Positions 1 to 5,817 are shown, counted from the first letter of the stretch. The stretch is 7,512 nt of DNA from Thermoplasmata archaeon (GCA_020350865.1 CP070726.1:74136-81647), one strand, 5' to 3'. Program-made: numbers and translations. The notes: generated from the letters alone by a model not told the origin.

Positions 1-10
1 ATCAAAACCC

Positions 11-17
11 ATTTATA
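11..17 (+). promoter_or_regulatory. TATA-like box for the gene at 42
   Basis: The AT-rich element atttata is centred about 27 bp upstream of the ATG at 42. This is the distance at which archaeal transcription would start at or next to the start codon, so the transcript could be leaderless or nearly so. A GGTGAGGT stretch at 31-38 could still act as a ribosome-binding site if transcription starts further upstream, outside the window. Confidence 0.45.
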
Positions 18-41
18 GCCCCCGAACAATGGTGAGGTCCG

Positions 42-1676
42 ATGGCCGACAAGATTCGAGTGACTGTCAAAGAGAAGATTCTCCTACACCTGCTGTACTA
101 CTCCAAGTACAGGGAGGAGTTCGAGGTCCCCGCCCAGATAACCCAGGAAGGCATGGCCGAGGCCATAGGTGTCAGAAGGAGCCACATCGCCTCCGCCCTA
201 AAGGACCTCAAGGGCGCAGAGTTCGTGGAGGAGAGCAAAGCCCGAATCAAGGGCCACGAGAGGCGCAAAAACGCCTATTTTCTCACCCACGAGGGGCAGG
301 CGGAAGCCTTCAGCCTCAAAGAGGGCATCCTGGACAAGAAGATCACCCTGAAAAAGGAGGACGGCTCACTTGAAGAAATCCCCATTGCGGATGTGAACAA
401 ACACCTAGGCCAAACCATCAGCATACTGGAGATACTAAAACGCATCTCCGAGGACGGCATCTTCGATGCCAAAGGAGAAGAGGAGGAGCCCGAAAGGCCC
501 GAGCCCCCCGTAATAGCAAATGTTTTGGTTTGCCCCTTCTGCAGGCAGGCGAACATGAACCTAGAGCTAAAAAGGATACAGCTCAACGACGGGAATTTTG
601 CGTTCTCCGCCTCGTGCCTCTACTGCCGAAACGGCTTTCTGGCCGAGGAGCTGCCCGTGCATGAGGGGGGGGAAAGGAGCTTTCGGCCCATCTTCGTGCC
701 CCCCGAGATAATTCCTGCCTTGCCCAGGTTCCCCGGGGGGGATGCCATGGCGGTGAGCCTGGGCCTCTTCTTCATGCTGGCCTCCTTTGCCGTCTTTCTG
801 GCTGCCGTGTTCAATTTCGTGCCAGGACAGGCGTGCTTCCTGATGCCCTTCGGCCTTCTAATCAGCCTCGTGCTGCTCTACCAGGGGCTGAGGAACGTGA
901 CGCTGCTTTCCGAGATTGCACGAAGGATAGTCATAATCACGGGCGCCGCGTTCGCGGGCTTCATCGCCCTCATCTTCGGGCTCGTTTTCGGTGCCGATTA
1001 CGACGCCGAGCAGGCCGTGACAATGGCGCTTGTTGTGTTTCCAGCCTTTGCCGTGTTCATTTTCGCAAAACCCCTATCAAGGGACCTGAGAAGCGAGCTC
1101 TCGCTGTCCCTGGGAATCTTTCTGATCCTCTTCGGCGCCTTCCTCACCGCCTTTCACGAGCTGCTCTCATGGTCCGCTGTCTTCAGCCCCTTCTGGGTGA
1201 TCGCGGGTGCTGTCATGATCTTCACGTCCTACGAAATCGAAAAGCTAGAGAGGGTTTATATCATCCGGGGGCTCTGTGCGGGTTCCGGGGCCTTTGCAGC
1301 GGTGTTCTGCGCATTGGTCCTCGCCTCCGGTTTTGACAGTTTAGGCCTCTTCAAGATCCTGGGAATCTCCCTTTGGTTATGCGTGGGCATACTCCTTGTG
1401 TACACGCGCTTTATGGAGGAGGGGACTTGCGAGGATGTCTTTGATGCCCTGAAAAGCGCCTTTATCGCTGGTCTAGGCACGCTCTTCGCCCTGGCAGGGG
1501 TCGTCCTGGCAGTAAACGGGAGGCTCATGGTGAGCGTTGTGGAGTTCTTTATCGGCCTTCCCATAATATGGTACGGCCTGGGGAATGCAAAAGATTACAG
1601 CAGCATGCAGCTGGCAATCATCGCCTTTGTACTTGTATCCGAAGTTGCGGCTGCACTGTCCTTTATCCTTGCCTGA
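42..1676 (+). CDS. Winged-helix / zinc-ribbon / polytopic membrane protein
   Basis: This 544-residue protein has three visible parts. Residues about 1-95 form a winged helix-turn-helix domain (recognition region around GVRRSHIASALKDLKG, then a wing with basic ERRKNAYFLT), of a type common at the N-terminus of Thermoplasmata multidomain proteins. After an acidic Glu/Pro linker, a zinc-ribbon-like knuckle pair follows: C164-x2-C167 and C192-x2-C195. Residues about 235-544 contain roughly 10-11 hydrophobic segments, making an integral membrane domain with the N-terminal domains probably cytoplasmic. The ATG at 42 is chosen because TATA and GGTGAGGT elements lie just upstream and the winged helix starts at once. 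A role as a membrane-tethered DNA-binding sensor is inference; the membrane part was not matched to a known transporter or enzyme family. It converges with the next gene across 21 bp. Confidence 0.85.
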   Translation: MADKIRVTVKEKILLHLLYYSKYREEFEVPAQITQEGMAEAIGVRRSHIASALKDLKGAEFVEESKARIKGHERRKNAYFLTHEGQAEAFSLKEGILDKKITLKKEDGSLEEIPIADVNKHLGQTISILEILKRISEDGIFDAKGEEEEPERPEPPVIANVLVCPFCRQANMNLELKRIQLNDGNFAFSASCLYCRNGFLAEELPVHEGGERSFRPIFVPPEIIPALPRFPGGDAMAVSLGLFFMLASFAVFLAAVFNFVPGQACFLMPFGLLISLVLLYQGLRNVTLLSEIARRIVIITGAAFAGFIALIFGLVFGADYDAEQAVTMALVVFPAFAVFIFAKPLSRDLRSELSLSLGIFLILFGAFLTAFHELLSWSAVFSPFWVIAGAVMIFTSYEIEKLERVYIIRGLCAGSGAFAAVFCALVLASGFDSLGLFKILGISLWLCVGILLVYTRFMEEGTCEDVFDALKSAFIAGLGTLFALAGVVLAVNGRLMVSVVEFFIGLPIIWYGLGNAKDYSSMQLAIIAFVLVSEVAAALSFILA

Positions 1677-1697
1677 GAATGTCGCGGGTTGAATAGC

Positions 1698-2108
1698 TCA
1701 TTCGCCGTCGAGATCGCCGAACACCTCGGCGAAGTGGAACAGATCCTCCATGTCCTCTTTCAGGTTCTTTTTGACCATTGCGTTGAAGAGCTTGTGGAAC
1801 ACCTGGACCTGCTTTTCGGGGTCGATATGGGATTTGAACACCTCGTTTTGTGCACGGTTCGTGTATATCAGGATATTTGTCCACATCCAGTTGTACGTGA
1901 TGAGCGGGACCATGATCTTCTGGTAGTCTTCCAGTGTGTCCACATCCAACTCGTCTAGGAATTTTCTTGTCGTGTCCTTCCATATCTCCGTGAGGCCGTC
2001 CCTTATCTCCGTCTTCTTGTCGGGTTTTTTTATCTGCTTTAAAACATCTTCGAACAGGTCGTACACCTTTTCCAGTTCTTCTTTTGTTATCTTGTCTTCG
2101 TCCCCCAT
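1698..2108 (-). CDS. Acidic helical hypothetical protein
   Basis: A 136-residue protein that I do not recognise. It is rich in Glu, Asp and Lys, appears almost entirely alpha-helical, has no signal peptide, and has one aromatic/hydrophobic stretch (about residues 66-84, including NWMWTNILIY) that is more likely a buried helix than a membrane segment. The acidic C-terminus ends in GDLDGE. The ATG at 2108 is preceded by a run of G residues (GGGGGGA) four bases upstream, suitable for ribosome binding, and by a TATA-like element about 50 bp upstream. It is probably a soluble cytoplasmic protein. It lies downstream of the SpoIIAA-like gene on the same strand, 81 bp away, but appears to have its own promoter. 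Confidence 0.75.
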   Translation of the reverse strand: MGDEDKITKEELEKVYDLFEDVLKQIKKPDKKTEIRDGLTEIWKDTTRKFLDELDVDTLEDYQKIMVPLITYNWMWTNILIYTNRAQNEVFKSHIDPEKQVQVFHKLFNAMVKKNLKEDMEDLFHFAEVFGDLDGE

Positions 2109-2156
2109 GCGGTCCCCCCTGGTTTTTGAATCCGCATGGAGATAGGACTACTTAAT

Positions 2157-2164
2157 GTTATATT
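2157..2164 (-). promoter_or_regulatory. TATA-like box for the gene ending at 1698
   Basis: On the minus strand this reads AATATAAC. A start about 26 bp downstream would give a leader of about 25 bases before the ATG at 2108, with the G-rich ribosome-binding stretch inside it. Confidence 0.45.
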
Positions 2165-2189
2165 CCCGCCCCAAATAAACCAGCAGCCG

Positions 2190-2570
2190 TCATTCCTGGG
2201 TGAGCCATTCGAGGGCCGGGTTTTTCCCTGTGAAAACCTTCAAAGGGCATCCGCGGTTGTGAACCACCGATTCGAAGAAGACAGAATCATCCTTTCTCTG
2301 ATTTTCCGGGGAAATAACCACGGCCACCCTGTTCCTGCGGTCCTCTCCCACTCCATTGAGCAGCAGAGGCAAACGGTCGATATCCATCGAGGACAGGTAC
2401 GAGCCTGGGGCCATTTTCCTGTGGTCCACCAGATATCTGGAAGTCCCGCGTTCTCTGCCAAAAGCAATGGTTTCGGCGCACATCTGGATGATATGGCCCT
2501 TGTCCATGATGCCAGAGGTCACCACAGAAACGATATCTTCGTCCTCCAGCATTCCGATCTTCCATGCCAT
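2190..2570 (-). CDS. SpoIIAA/STAS-like protein
   Basis: A 126-residue protein with the layout of the SpoIIAA-like (STAS superfamily) group: a strand-rich start (DEDIVSVVTSGIMD), a helix (HIIQMCAETIAFGRERG), the central strand RYLVDHRKM, a loop with serines LSSMDIDRLP at residues 59-68, the strand RVAVVISPEN, and the typical ending FFESVVHNRG ... VFTGKNPALEWL. Family members are small cytoplasmic regulatory or ligand-binding domains; in SpoIIAA itself a loop serine is phosphorylated, but whether Ser60/Ser61 serves that role here is unknown. The frame is open for 32 codons upstream, but I choose the ATG at 2570 because GGTGG precedes it and a TATA box lies about 42 bp upstream, inside that extension. 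It is transcribed away from the ArsR-type gene at 2759. Confidence 0.72.
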   Translation of the reverse strand: MAWKIGMLEDEDIVSVVTSGIMDKGHIIQMCAETIAFGRERGTSRYLVDHRKMAPGSYLSSMDIDRLPLLLNGVGEDRRNRVAVVISPENQRKDDSVFFESVVHNRGCPLKVFTGKNPALEWLTQE

Positions 2571-2608
2571 CCGTTTCCACCGTCGGAGCAGTTTTATCTT
2601 AATTATTT

Positions 2609-2616
2609 GATATAAA
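2609..2616 (-). promoter_or_regulatory. TATA box for the SpoIIAA-like gene
   Basis: On the minus strand this reads TTTATATC within an A/T-rich context (AAAAAGTATTTATATC), a good match to an archaeal BRE/TATA. The predicted start near 2587 gives a leader of about 17 bases containing GGTGG, which fixes the translation start at 2570. Confidence 0.6.
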
Positions 2617-2758
2617 TACTTTTTGGCTCCATTACCGTATGAAATCCTGAGGACCCCCGAAACCAAGGTATTCGGATGATATCTCCCTACTTGTCACCTA
2701 CATGTATACCAAGCTCTTATTGACCCCTTCAGCCGTACTTATTAATGGGGTTTGGACG

Positions 2759-3037
2759 ATGTATTCTGATAATTTGGCCCTAATCAGGCAGGAGCTTACC
2801 GAGGATGTCATTTCGGTGCTCTCGTCGAAAACAAGGGTGGAGATCCTGCGCTATCTGGCCTGCCACCAGATGACCGTCACAGACCTTGCCAGGGCCATGA
2901 AATACTGCAAGTCCACGCTGCACGCCCATCTCATGCGCCTTCTGGATGCAGGTCTGGTGTACAGGGAGACGGGGAGAAAGTGGATATACTACAGACTGTC
3001 CAGGAAGGGGAACTACGTGGTTGGTATGATGGGTTGA
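2759..3037 (+). CDS. ArsR-type winged-helix regulator
   Basis: A 92-residue single-domain DNA-binding protein. The signature of the ArsR/HTH_20 fold is clear: VISVLSSKTRVEILRYLA (residues 18-34), then the helix-turn-helix MTVTDLARAMKYCKSTLHAHLMRLLDAGLV (38-67), then the wing RETGRKWIYYRLS (69-81). It has no obvious metal-site cysteine pair; Cys35 and Cys50 are isolated, so the ligand is unknown. The frame is open upstream to an ATG at 2702, but the extra 19 residues do not belong to the fold; the ATG at 2759 has a GGGG stretch 9-12 bases upstream, and TCTTATTG (2713-2720) could be a TATA box giving a short leader. Divergent from the SpoIIAA-like gene, it may regulate that gene or itself; this is inference from position only. 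Confidence 0.8.
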   Translation: MYSDNLALIRQELTEDVISVLSSKTRVEILRYLACHQMTVTDLARAMKYCKSTLHAHLMRLLDAGLVYRETGRKWIYYRLSRKGNYVVGMMG

Positions 3038-3053
3038 TTGACATATGGATACC

Positions 3054-3061
3054 TTTAAATA
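3054..3061 (+). promoter_or_regulatory. TATA box of the RHH/DUF3368 module
   Basis: TTTAAATA preceded by ACC is a textbook archaeal BRE-TATA. A start about 26 bp downstream, near 3083, leaves a leader of about 11 bases containing GTGGA before the ATG at 3094. Confidence 0.7.
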
Positions 3062-3083
3062 CATTGTAGTTTATTGTATTACA
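3060..3083. promoter_or_regulatory. Candidate antitoxin operator
   Basis: Between the TATA box and the start codon lie two near-palindromes, TACATTGTA (3060-3068) and TGTATTACA (3075-3083), spaced 15 bp centre to centre. Together they also form a larger imperfect inverted repeat, TGTAGT-N7-ATTACA (3065-3083). Ribbon-helix-helix antitoxins usually bind paired short repeats and repress their own promoter, and this position over the predicted start site would suit that. Binding is inferred. Confidence 0.5.
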
Positions 3084-3093
3084 TAGTGGAAAT

Positions 3094-3390
3094 ATGCCCG
3101 TTACTAGTATAAGATTGGATAAGGACGATCTTAGATATTTGGATGAAATAGCTACAAGAAAATCTGTTGATAGGACTACCTTGATTAAGAGAGCAATTAA
3201 GCTCGGAGTCCAAGACATTCTGCTGGAGGATGCCCTTCAAAGATATCAAAGAGGGCTCTGCAGTGCTTGGAAGGCCGCAGGAGAGGCACAAATATCCCTG
3301 TGGGAATTTCTCGATGAGTTGAGAAAGCGGGATATAGGCTTTCGTGCAGACGAAATCGAGCTCAGAAATGCTCTGAAGGAATTGTCATGA
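3094..3390 (+). CDS. RHH/UPF0175-type antitoxin
   Basis: A 98-residue protein with an N-terminal ribbon-helix-helix DNA-binding region (strand VTSIRLDK, helix DDLRYLDEIATRK, helix DRTTLIKRAIKLGVQ, residues 3-40). A C-terminal segment follows with the UPF0175 pattern: DALQRYQRG (46-54), then WKAAGEAQISLWEFLDELRKRDI (59-81). UPF0175 proteins are usually encoded directly before DUF3368 PIN-like proteins and are taken to be their antitoxins. The stop overlaps the next start as ATGA (3387-3390), implying translational coupling. It is likely to dimerise, repress its own promoter through the repeats at 3060-3083, and neutralise the downstream protein. Base composition is visibly more AT-rich at the start than in the flanking genes, which suggests transfer. 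Confidence 0.82.
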   Translation: MPVTSIRLDKDDLRYLDEIATRKSVDRTTLIKRAIKLGVQDILLEDALQRYQRGLCSAWKAAGEAQISLWEFLDELRKRDIGFRADEIELRNALKELS

Positions 3391-3887
3391 AGGCCGCAAT
3401 CAACACCTCTCCTTTGATTTTTCTCTCGAAATTGGAGATGCTTGACTGCCTTCGATTGTACGAGAAGATATATACGACACAGATTGTTTTAAATGAGATC
3501 GGGAAAGGTATGGAAAAAGGATATCAGGAAGCGCTCTCGGTCAAGAAACTGGTGGATGAGGGATTCATTATCGTTAAAGAATTCAAGGAAAAAAAGGAAG
3601 TATTCGGTCTTCACCCTGGAGAGCTCACTGTGATTGAAATGGCCAAAGAGATGAAGATCAAAGAGCTTCTTATAGATGATAGAAGCGGCATCAAGGTTGC
3701 CAAATACTTCGGGCTCAAGGTCGTCAGCACACCCTATCTGCTTCTGAAGAATCTCAAGAAAGGGAATATCGAACTGGACGATTTTAAAGAAGCCATGGAC
3801 CGATTGATCGGGTTCGGATATTTCATTTCCCCGAATCTTTATGTCGAGATACTAAAGAAGGCTAAGGAACTCGGAGATAGGAGTTAA
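3387..3887 (+). CDS. DUF3368 PIN-like toxin
   Basis: A 166-residue DUF3368 protein, a divergent branch of the PIN nuclease fold. Visible landmarks are the N-terminal INTSPLIFLSKL (Asn6 at the position where classical PIN domains have Asp, as is common in this family), VLNEI with Glu37, the HPGEL motif with Glu79, and LLIDDR with Asp97/Asp98. The C-terminal STPYLLLKNLKKGNI ... GFGYFISPNLYVEIL is characteristic of the family. These acidic residues could form a metal-dependent RNase site, by analogy with VapC. The length matches the family, so it appears intact. Its start overlaps the antitoxin gene by four bases. Its final four bases overlap the end of the histidine phosphatase remnant on the other strand, so the module sits directly against a broken gene. 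Confidence 0.85.
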   Translation: MKAAINTSPLIFLSKLEMLDCLRLYEKIYTTQIVLNEIGKGMEKGYQEALSVKKLVDEGFIIVKEFKEKKEVFGLHPGELTVIEMAKEMKIKELLIDDRSGIKVAKYFGLKVVSTPYLLLKNLKKGNIELDDFKEAMDRLIGFGYFISPNLYVEILKKAKELGDRS

Positions 3888-4102
3888 AAGTCCTCGGTCC
3901 TTCTCTCCGCACCTTTCAGAAAGCTCGTGTCATTGAATTTCTTGAGGATATGGCCTTCTTTGTCCTTCAGGAATTCCCCGGCATACCCGGCCTGCTCCCT
4001 TCCGTTATCTGTCAGAGGCAACTCGGCCTGACCGCGGAAGACCTTCTCTATGCTCTAGGTATTCTCGCCGTGTCGGAGGAGGGATATGGGGGTCATTTTC
4101 AT
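3884..4102 (-). pseudogene. Histidine phosphatase remnant (N-terminal part)
   Basis: Translating the minus strand from the ATG at 4102 gives an N-terminus ISLLRHGENT, then a TAG at 4057-4055, then in the same frame SIEKVFRGQAELPLTDNGRE and QAGYAGEFLKDKEGH. This is the start of a phosphoglycerate mutase-like (histidine phosphatase) domain: the RHGE motif with the catalytic histidine, then RGQ-x3-PLT-x2-G-x2-QA. The TAG falls exactly where relatives carry Trp in RHGETEWN, so a TGG to TAG change explains it. A following TSFLKGAERRTED may be a decayed form of the TSxLKRAxxTAE helix. The frame ends at a TAA (3886-3884) beside the DUF3368 gene, so more than half of the domain, including the second catalytic histidine, is missing. 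It starts on the base after the vapC stop, so it was probably co-transcribed with vapBC. Confidence 0.75.
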
Positions 4103-4537
4103 CTACCTTTTTTTGTGGTTCGCGATTCTTGCTAACGCTTCTTTGATGTTCAAGGTCATGTCGAATTTCTTATGCAGAACTTTGTCCTCGGTCACCAATT
4201 CGCCTTTGTTTTCCGAACATGTGGCTATGTGGACCGCATCGTAGTATGTCACTTCATGCTTTACTGCCACCTCCATTGCCCTGGAAGCCAGGTCACAGTC
4301 AAGCGGCACATAGTCCATGTTCAGAAGAAAGAGCTGCACCATGTACTCGGCTGCGGTTCTGCTTTTCTTCCCAAGGTTCCTCAGGATCGTATTCCCCACC
4401 TCGTAAAGAGCGAGCCCGGAGGCTTTTATCTCGATATTTTTAGTGTCGCAGAGCTTCATGATCTCCATTGCGCCCTCAGAGCCCTTCTCTTCGATGAAGA
4501 GTTTGGCAATAACGGAAGAATCCAAAAAGAGCCTCAT
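4103..4537 (-). CDS. vapC: VapC-type PIN-domain ribonuclease toxin
   Basis: A 144-residue PIN-domain protein of normal VapC length. The four acidic positions expected for the Mg2+-dependent nuclease site are present: Asp6 in LFLDSSVIAKLF, Glu46 in ALYEVGN, Asp100 in TYYDAVHIA, and Asp118 in LVTEDKVL. VapC toxins cleave RNA, often initiator tRNA or rRNA; the target here cannot be read from sequence. The ATG at 4537 overlaps the vapB stop as ATGA, and the TAG stop is followed at once by the ATG of the phosphatase remnant. All catalytic residues are kept, so the toxin is probably active unless bound by VapB. Confidence 0.9.
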   Translation of the reverse strand: MRLFLDSSVIAKLFIEEKGSEGAMEIMKLCDTKNIEIKASGLALYEVGNTILRNLGKKSRTAAEYMVQLFLLNMDYVPLDCDLASRAMEVAVKHEVTYYDAVHIATCSENKGELVTEDKVLHKKFDMTLNIKEALARIANHKKR

Positions 4538-4749
4538 CCCGAATCCCTGTCCGCCCTGATGAGCTCCTCGGAAGGTTTTCCCCTGCTCTTCAATTTATGC
4601 TCGCTTAACCACGACAGAGCTTCCCTTCCGCGCTCCTTTCTCAGCTCCTGTAAAAGAATCTTTTTAAGATACTCTCCGGGTTTGTACCCCAGTTCCTCGA
4701 TTTCTTTTTTAACCTCATCACCCACCCGGATAGAAATGGTCACGCTCAT
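4534..4749 (-). CDS. vapB: VapB-type antitoxin
   Basis: A 71-residue protein starting SVTISIRVGDEVKKEIEEL, the strand-helix opening of a ribbon-helix-helix or VapB-like DNA-binding domain, followed by GYKPGEYLKKILLQELRKER as the second helix. A charged C-terminal tail would wrap the toxin. I choose the ATG at 4749 over an in-frame GTG two codons upstream; both lie in the same short leader behind GGTGTGG. The promoter at 4784-4792 carries a direct repeat between the TATA box and the gene, consistent with autorepression. It is coupled to vapC by a four-base overlap. Confidence 0.82.
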   Translation of the reverse strand: MSVTISIRVGDEVKKEIEELGYKPGEYLKKILLQELRKERGREALSWLSEHKLKSRGKPSEELIRADRDSG

Positions 4750-4760
4750 GTCCACACCAC

Positions 4761-4780
4761 TGTTTACATATTTGTTTACA
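4761..4780. promoter_or_regulatory. Direct-repeat operator candidate for vapBC
   Basis: A perfect 8-bp direct repeat, TGTTTACA at 4761-4768 and 4773-4780 (TGTAAACA on the vapB sense strand), with a 12-bp period. It covers the predicted start-site region just downstream of the TATA box. Two copies about one helical turn apart suit cooperative binding by an RHH-type antitoxin. Binding is inferred. Confidence 0.5.
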
Positions 4781-4783
4781 ATA

Positions 4784-4792
4784 TTATATAAG
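4784..4792 (-). promoter_or_regulatory. TATA box of vapBC
   Basis: On the minus strand this reads CTTATATAA, a near-ideal archaeal TATA box. The predicted start near 4762 gives a leader of about 13 bases before the ATG at 4749, similar to the leaders of the other genes here. Confidence 0.65.
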
Positions 4793-5056
4793 CTTTCCCA
4801 TAATGATTGTCCTCAGCAAATCTTTCTTTTCACAGGCTAAATTGACCGTTTTCCACTTAGTTTTGAATATTCTTATAACAACACTTAAATGCAATGAACC
4901 ATATGGGTTCCCGTCAATTCCCGGATAAAAGGGCGAACAGGACCATAATCTGGCAAAAGACCTCTGTGGCAAGGTTTCGTGCCTCCTGTTTGTCCGAAAG
5001 AATGAGATTTCGCATCTTGTTTTTGTATTTGGGTAGGACAGAACGGAGCGCTTGGC
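4793..5056. other. Gene-free stretch with a possible decayed frame
   Basis: No convincing gene is present. TATA-like elements on the plus strand (CTTATAA at 4872-4878 and CTTAAAT at 4884-4890) could drive the gene at 5057 with a leader of about 145-155 bases. In the plus frame that starts at 4803 there is one TAA (4926-4928), followed by a 35-codon open stretch (KGEQDHNLAKDLCGKV...) that reads like protein and ends before 5036. This could be a remnant of a lost gene, but I cannot name a family and chance is possible. Confidence 0.3.
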
Positions 5057-5371
5057 ATGGCCAATAGACGAACAGGGCCCACGAAGGCAAAAATAAAGAA
5101 CAAGTTCAGACAAAATCATCAGAAAGAACCCATGCTGAACCTGCGGTCCCTTGCCATCTTCAAATACCATCTCAGGCGGATTTTGGAGGATTCGGCAATG
5201 GATGAGGATTTTACCAATGCGTTCATCGCAAACCTCATCACCAAGGGCTCCCGGGGCTCTCTGAGGGAGGCCAAGGACTATGTAAGGTCCCTTGCAAACC
5301 AGGGGGTCTTCAAGGATGCCACGTCAAGGGATATCTGCGACCTTCTCGACAGGAACAGGAAATACAGGTGA
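5057..5371 (+). CDS. Small basic helical hypothetical protein
   Basis: A 104-residue protein that I do not recognise. The first 25 residues are strongly basic and probably disordered (NRRTGPTKAKIKNKF); the rest looks helical, with LRSLAIFKYHLRRILEDS, then GSRGSLREAKDYVRSLANQG and a final DICDLLDRNRKYR. There is no signal peptide and no membrane segment. The basic tail suggests binding to nucleic acid or ribosomes, but this is inference from charge only. GGAG at 5045-5048, eight bases before the ATG, supports the start. Codon use resembles the GC-richer genes of the window, unlike the adjacent TA island, so it is probably a resident gene. Confidence 0.7.
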   Translation: MANRRTGPTKAKIKNKFRQNHQKEPMLNLRSLAIFKYHLRRILEDSAMDEDFTNAFIANLITKGSRGSLREAKDYVRSLANQGVFKDATSRDICDLLDRNRKYR

Positions 5372-5493
5372 GGGGCGAAATTGGGGTTATAGGGCGATCA
5401 GAGCTGCCAGGTGTGACGAAAAGAGTATGATTTTGAACTGGTTTGGGATAATTAACAGCATTGTGTGAGCTTGTCTGTTAGTCACTGATCCTG

Positions 5494-5500
5494 TTTTTTT
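5494..5500 (+). terminator. T-tract, possible terminator after 5371
   Basis: Seven consecutive T residues on the plus strand about 120 bp after the stop at 5371, with no strong hairpin. Archaeal RNA polymerase can terminate at such tracts. It lies just ahead of the next TATA box. Confidence 0.4.
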
Positions 5501-5523
5501 CTCTACGAAAGACGCCAGGCAAA

Positions 5524-5533
5524 TTATATATAT
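5524..5533 (+). promoter_or_regulatory. TATA box upstream of the small frame at 5584
   Basis: TTATATATAT is a strong TATA-like element. A start near 5554 would place the GGGAGGAG motif at 5568-5575 about 15 bases into the transcript. It may serve the small frame at 5584, the secreted-protein gene at 5851 through a leader of nearly 300 bases, or both. Confidence 0.5.
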
Positions 5534-5583
5534 CGAATAGACTATTATCCATAAAAGTGGAAATCTCGGGAGGAGTTGTTTGA

Positions 5584-5676
5584 GTGAGAGAGGGAAGGCG
5601 GCTCAAATCGAATTATGATATACGTAGTGCTTTAGATCCAAACCGCTCTCGCTTTTATGATCATCCCACAAAATGA
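5584..5676 (+). CDS. Possible 30-codon small protein
   Basis: A GTG-started frame of 30 codons (beginning MREGRRLKSNYD, ending FYDHPTK) lies eight bases after GGGAGGAG (5568-5575), itself about 40 bp after a strong TATA box. This spacing matches real genes in the window, so translation is plausible, but the product is short, basic and unlike anything I know. It may instead be a leader peptide or a chance frame in the 5' region of the gene at 5851. Confidence 0.3.
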   Translation: MREGRRLKSNYDIRSALDPNRSRFYDHPTK

Positions 5677-5697
5677 ATGTGAGGCCTCGGAAGTAAG

Positions 5698-5817
5698 ATG
5701 TATGTAAAGAATCATCATATTTCTGAGCAATGTGCGTTAAGGGAGGGCCGAGGTGGGGCGCTATATTGGGGGAGGCAAGTTGCCATGGTGATTCTCCCGA
5801 TAGAAAAATACCAATAA
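5698..5817 (+). pseudogene. Possible Phd/YefM antitoxin relic
   Basis: A 39-codon frame from an ATG at 5698 ends with GALYWGRQVAMVILPIEKYQ. This resembles the central part of Phd/YefM-family antitoxins, where GRPVAVLVPxEEYE is the common pattern. The expected N-terminal half (a strand plus the helix that aligns with NLSKYLDLV) is not visible, and the frame stops right after the motif, so if related it is a decayed fragment. No toxin gene follows. It lies between a TATA-like CTATATTG (5761-5768) and a strong upstream promoter. The match is short and could be chance. Confidence 0.28.

Noticed and set aside
833..1336. A 167-codon out-of-frame reading inside the membrane protein gene
   Set aside because: It is Arg/Pro/His-rich and lies fully inside a gene with clear domains; this is typical of a GC-rich shadow frame.
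2136..2615. A 159-codon plus-strand frame antisense to the SpoIIAA-like gene
   Set aside because: The minus strand has the STAS-like pattern, TATA box and ribosome site; the plus frame has none of these.
2702..2758. Upstream ATG extending the ArsR-type protein by 19 residues
   Set aside because: There is no ribosome site before 2702, and the added residues fall outside the fold; the ATG at 2759 is better placed.
4055..4057. In-frame TAG in the phosphatase remnant read as pyrrolysine
   Set aside because: TAG also ends vapC two codons before this gene's second Met and ends the proline-rich gene at 7234, so it works as a stop here. The phosphatase is also truncated at its C-terminus, which points to decay. 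No pyrrolysine genes are in the window.
3884..4792. Insertion sequence or integrase as the source of the TA island
   Set aside because: No transposase or integrase fragment, terminal inverted repeats or target duplication could be seen around the block.
4172..4840. A 222-codon plus-strand frame antisense to vapBC
   Set aside because: It is the mirror of vapB and vapC, both of which have family motifs; the antisense product has a spurious composition.
4894..5067. A 57-codon plus-strand frame starting at an ATG
   Set aside because: It overlaps the start of the better-supported gene at 5057, is Arg-rich without a recognisable motif, and has no ribosome-binding site.
4784..5170. A 128-codon open frame on the minus strand
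   Set aside because: It runs through the start of the gene at 5057 and over the vapB TATA box, has a Cys/Arg/Trp/His-rich composition unlike real genes here, and lacks a ribosome site.
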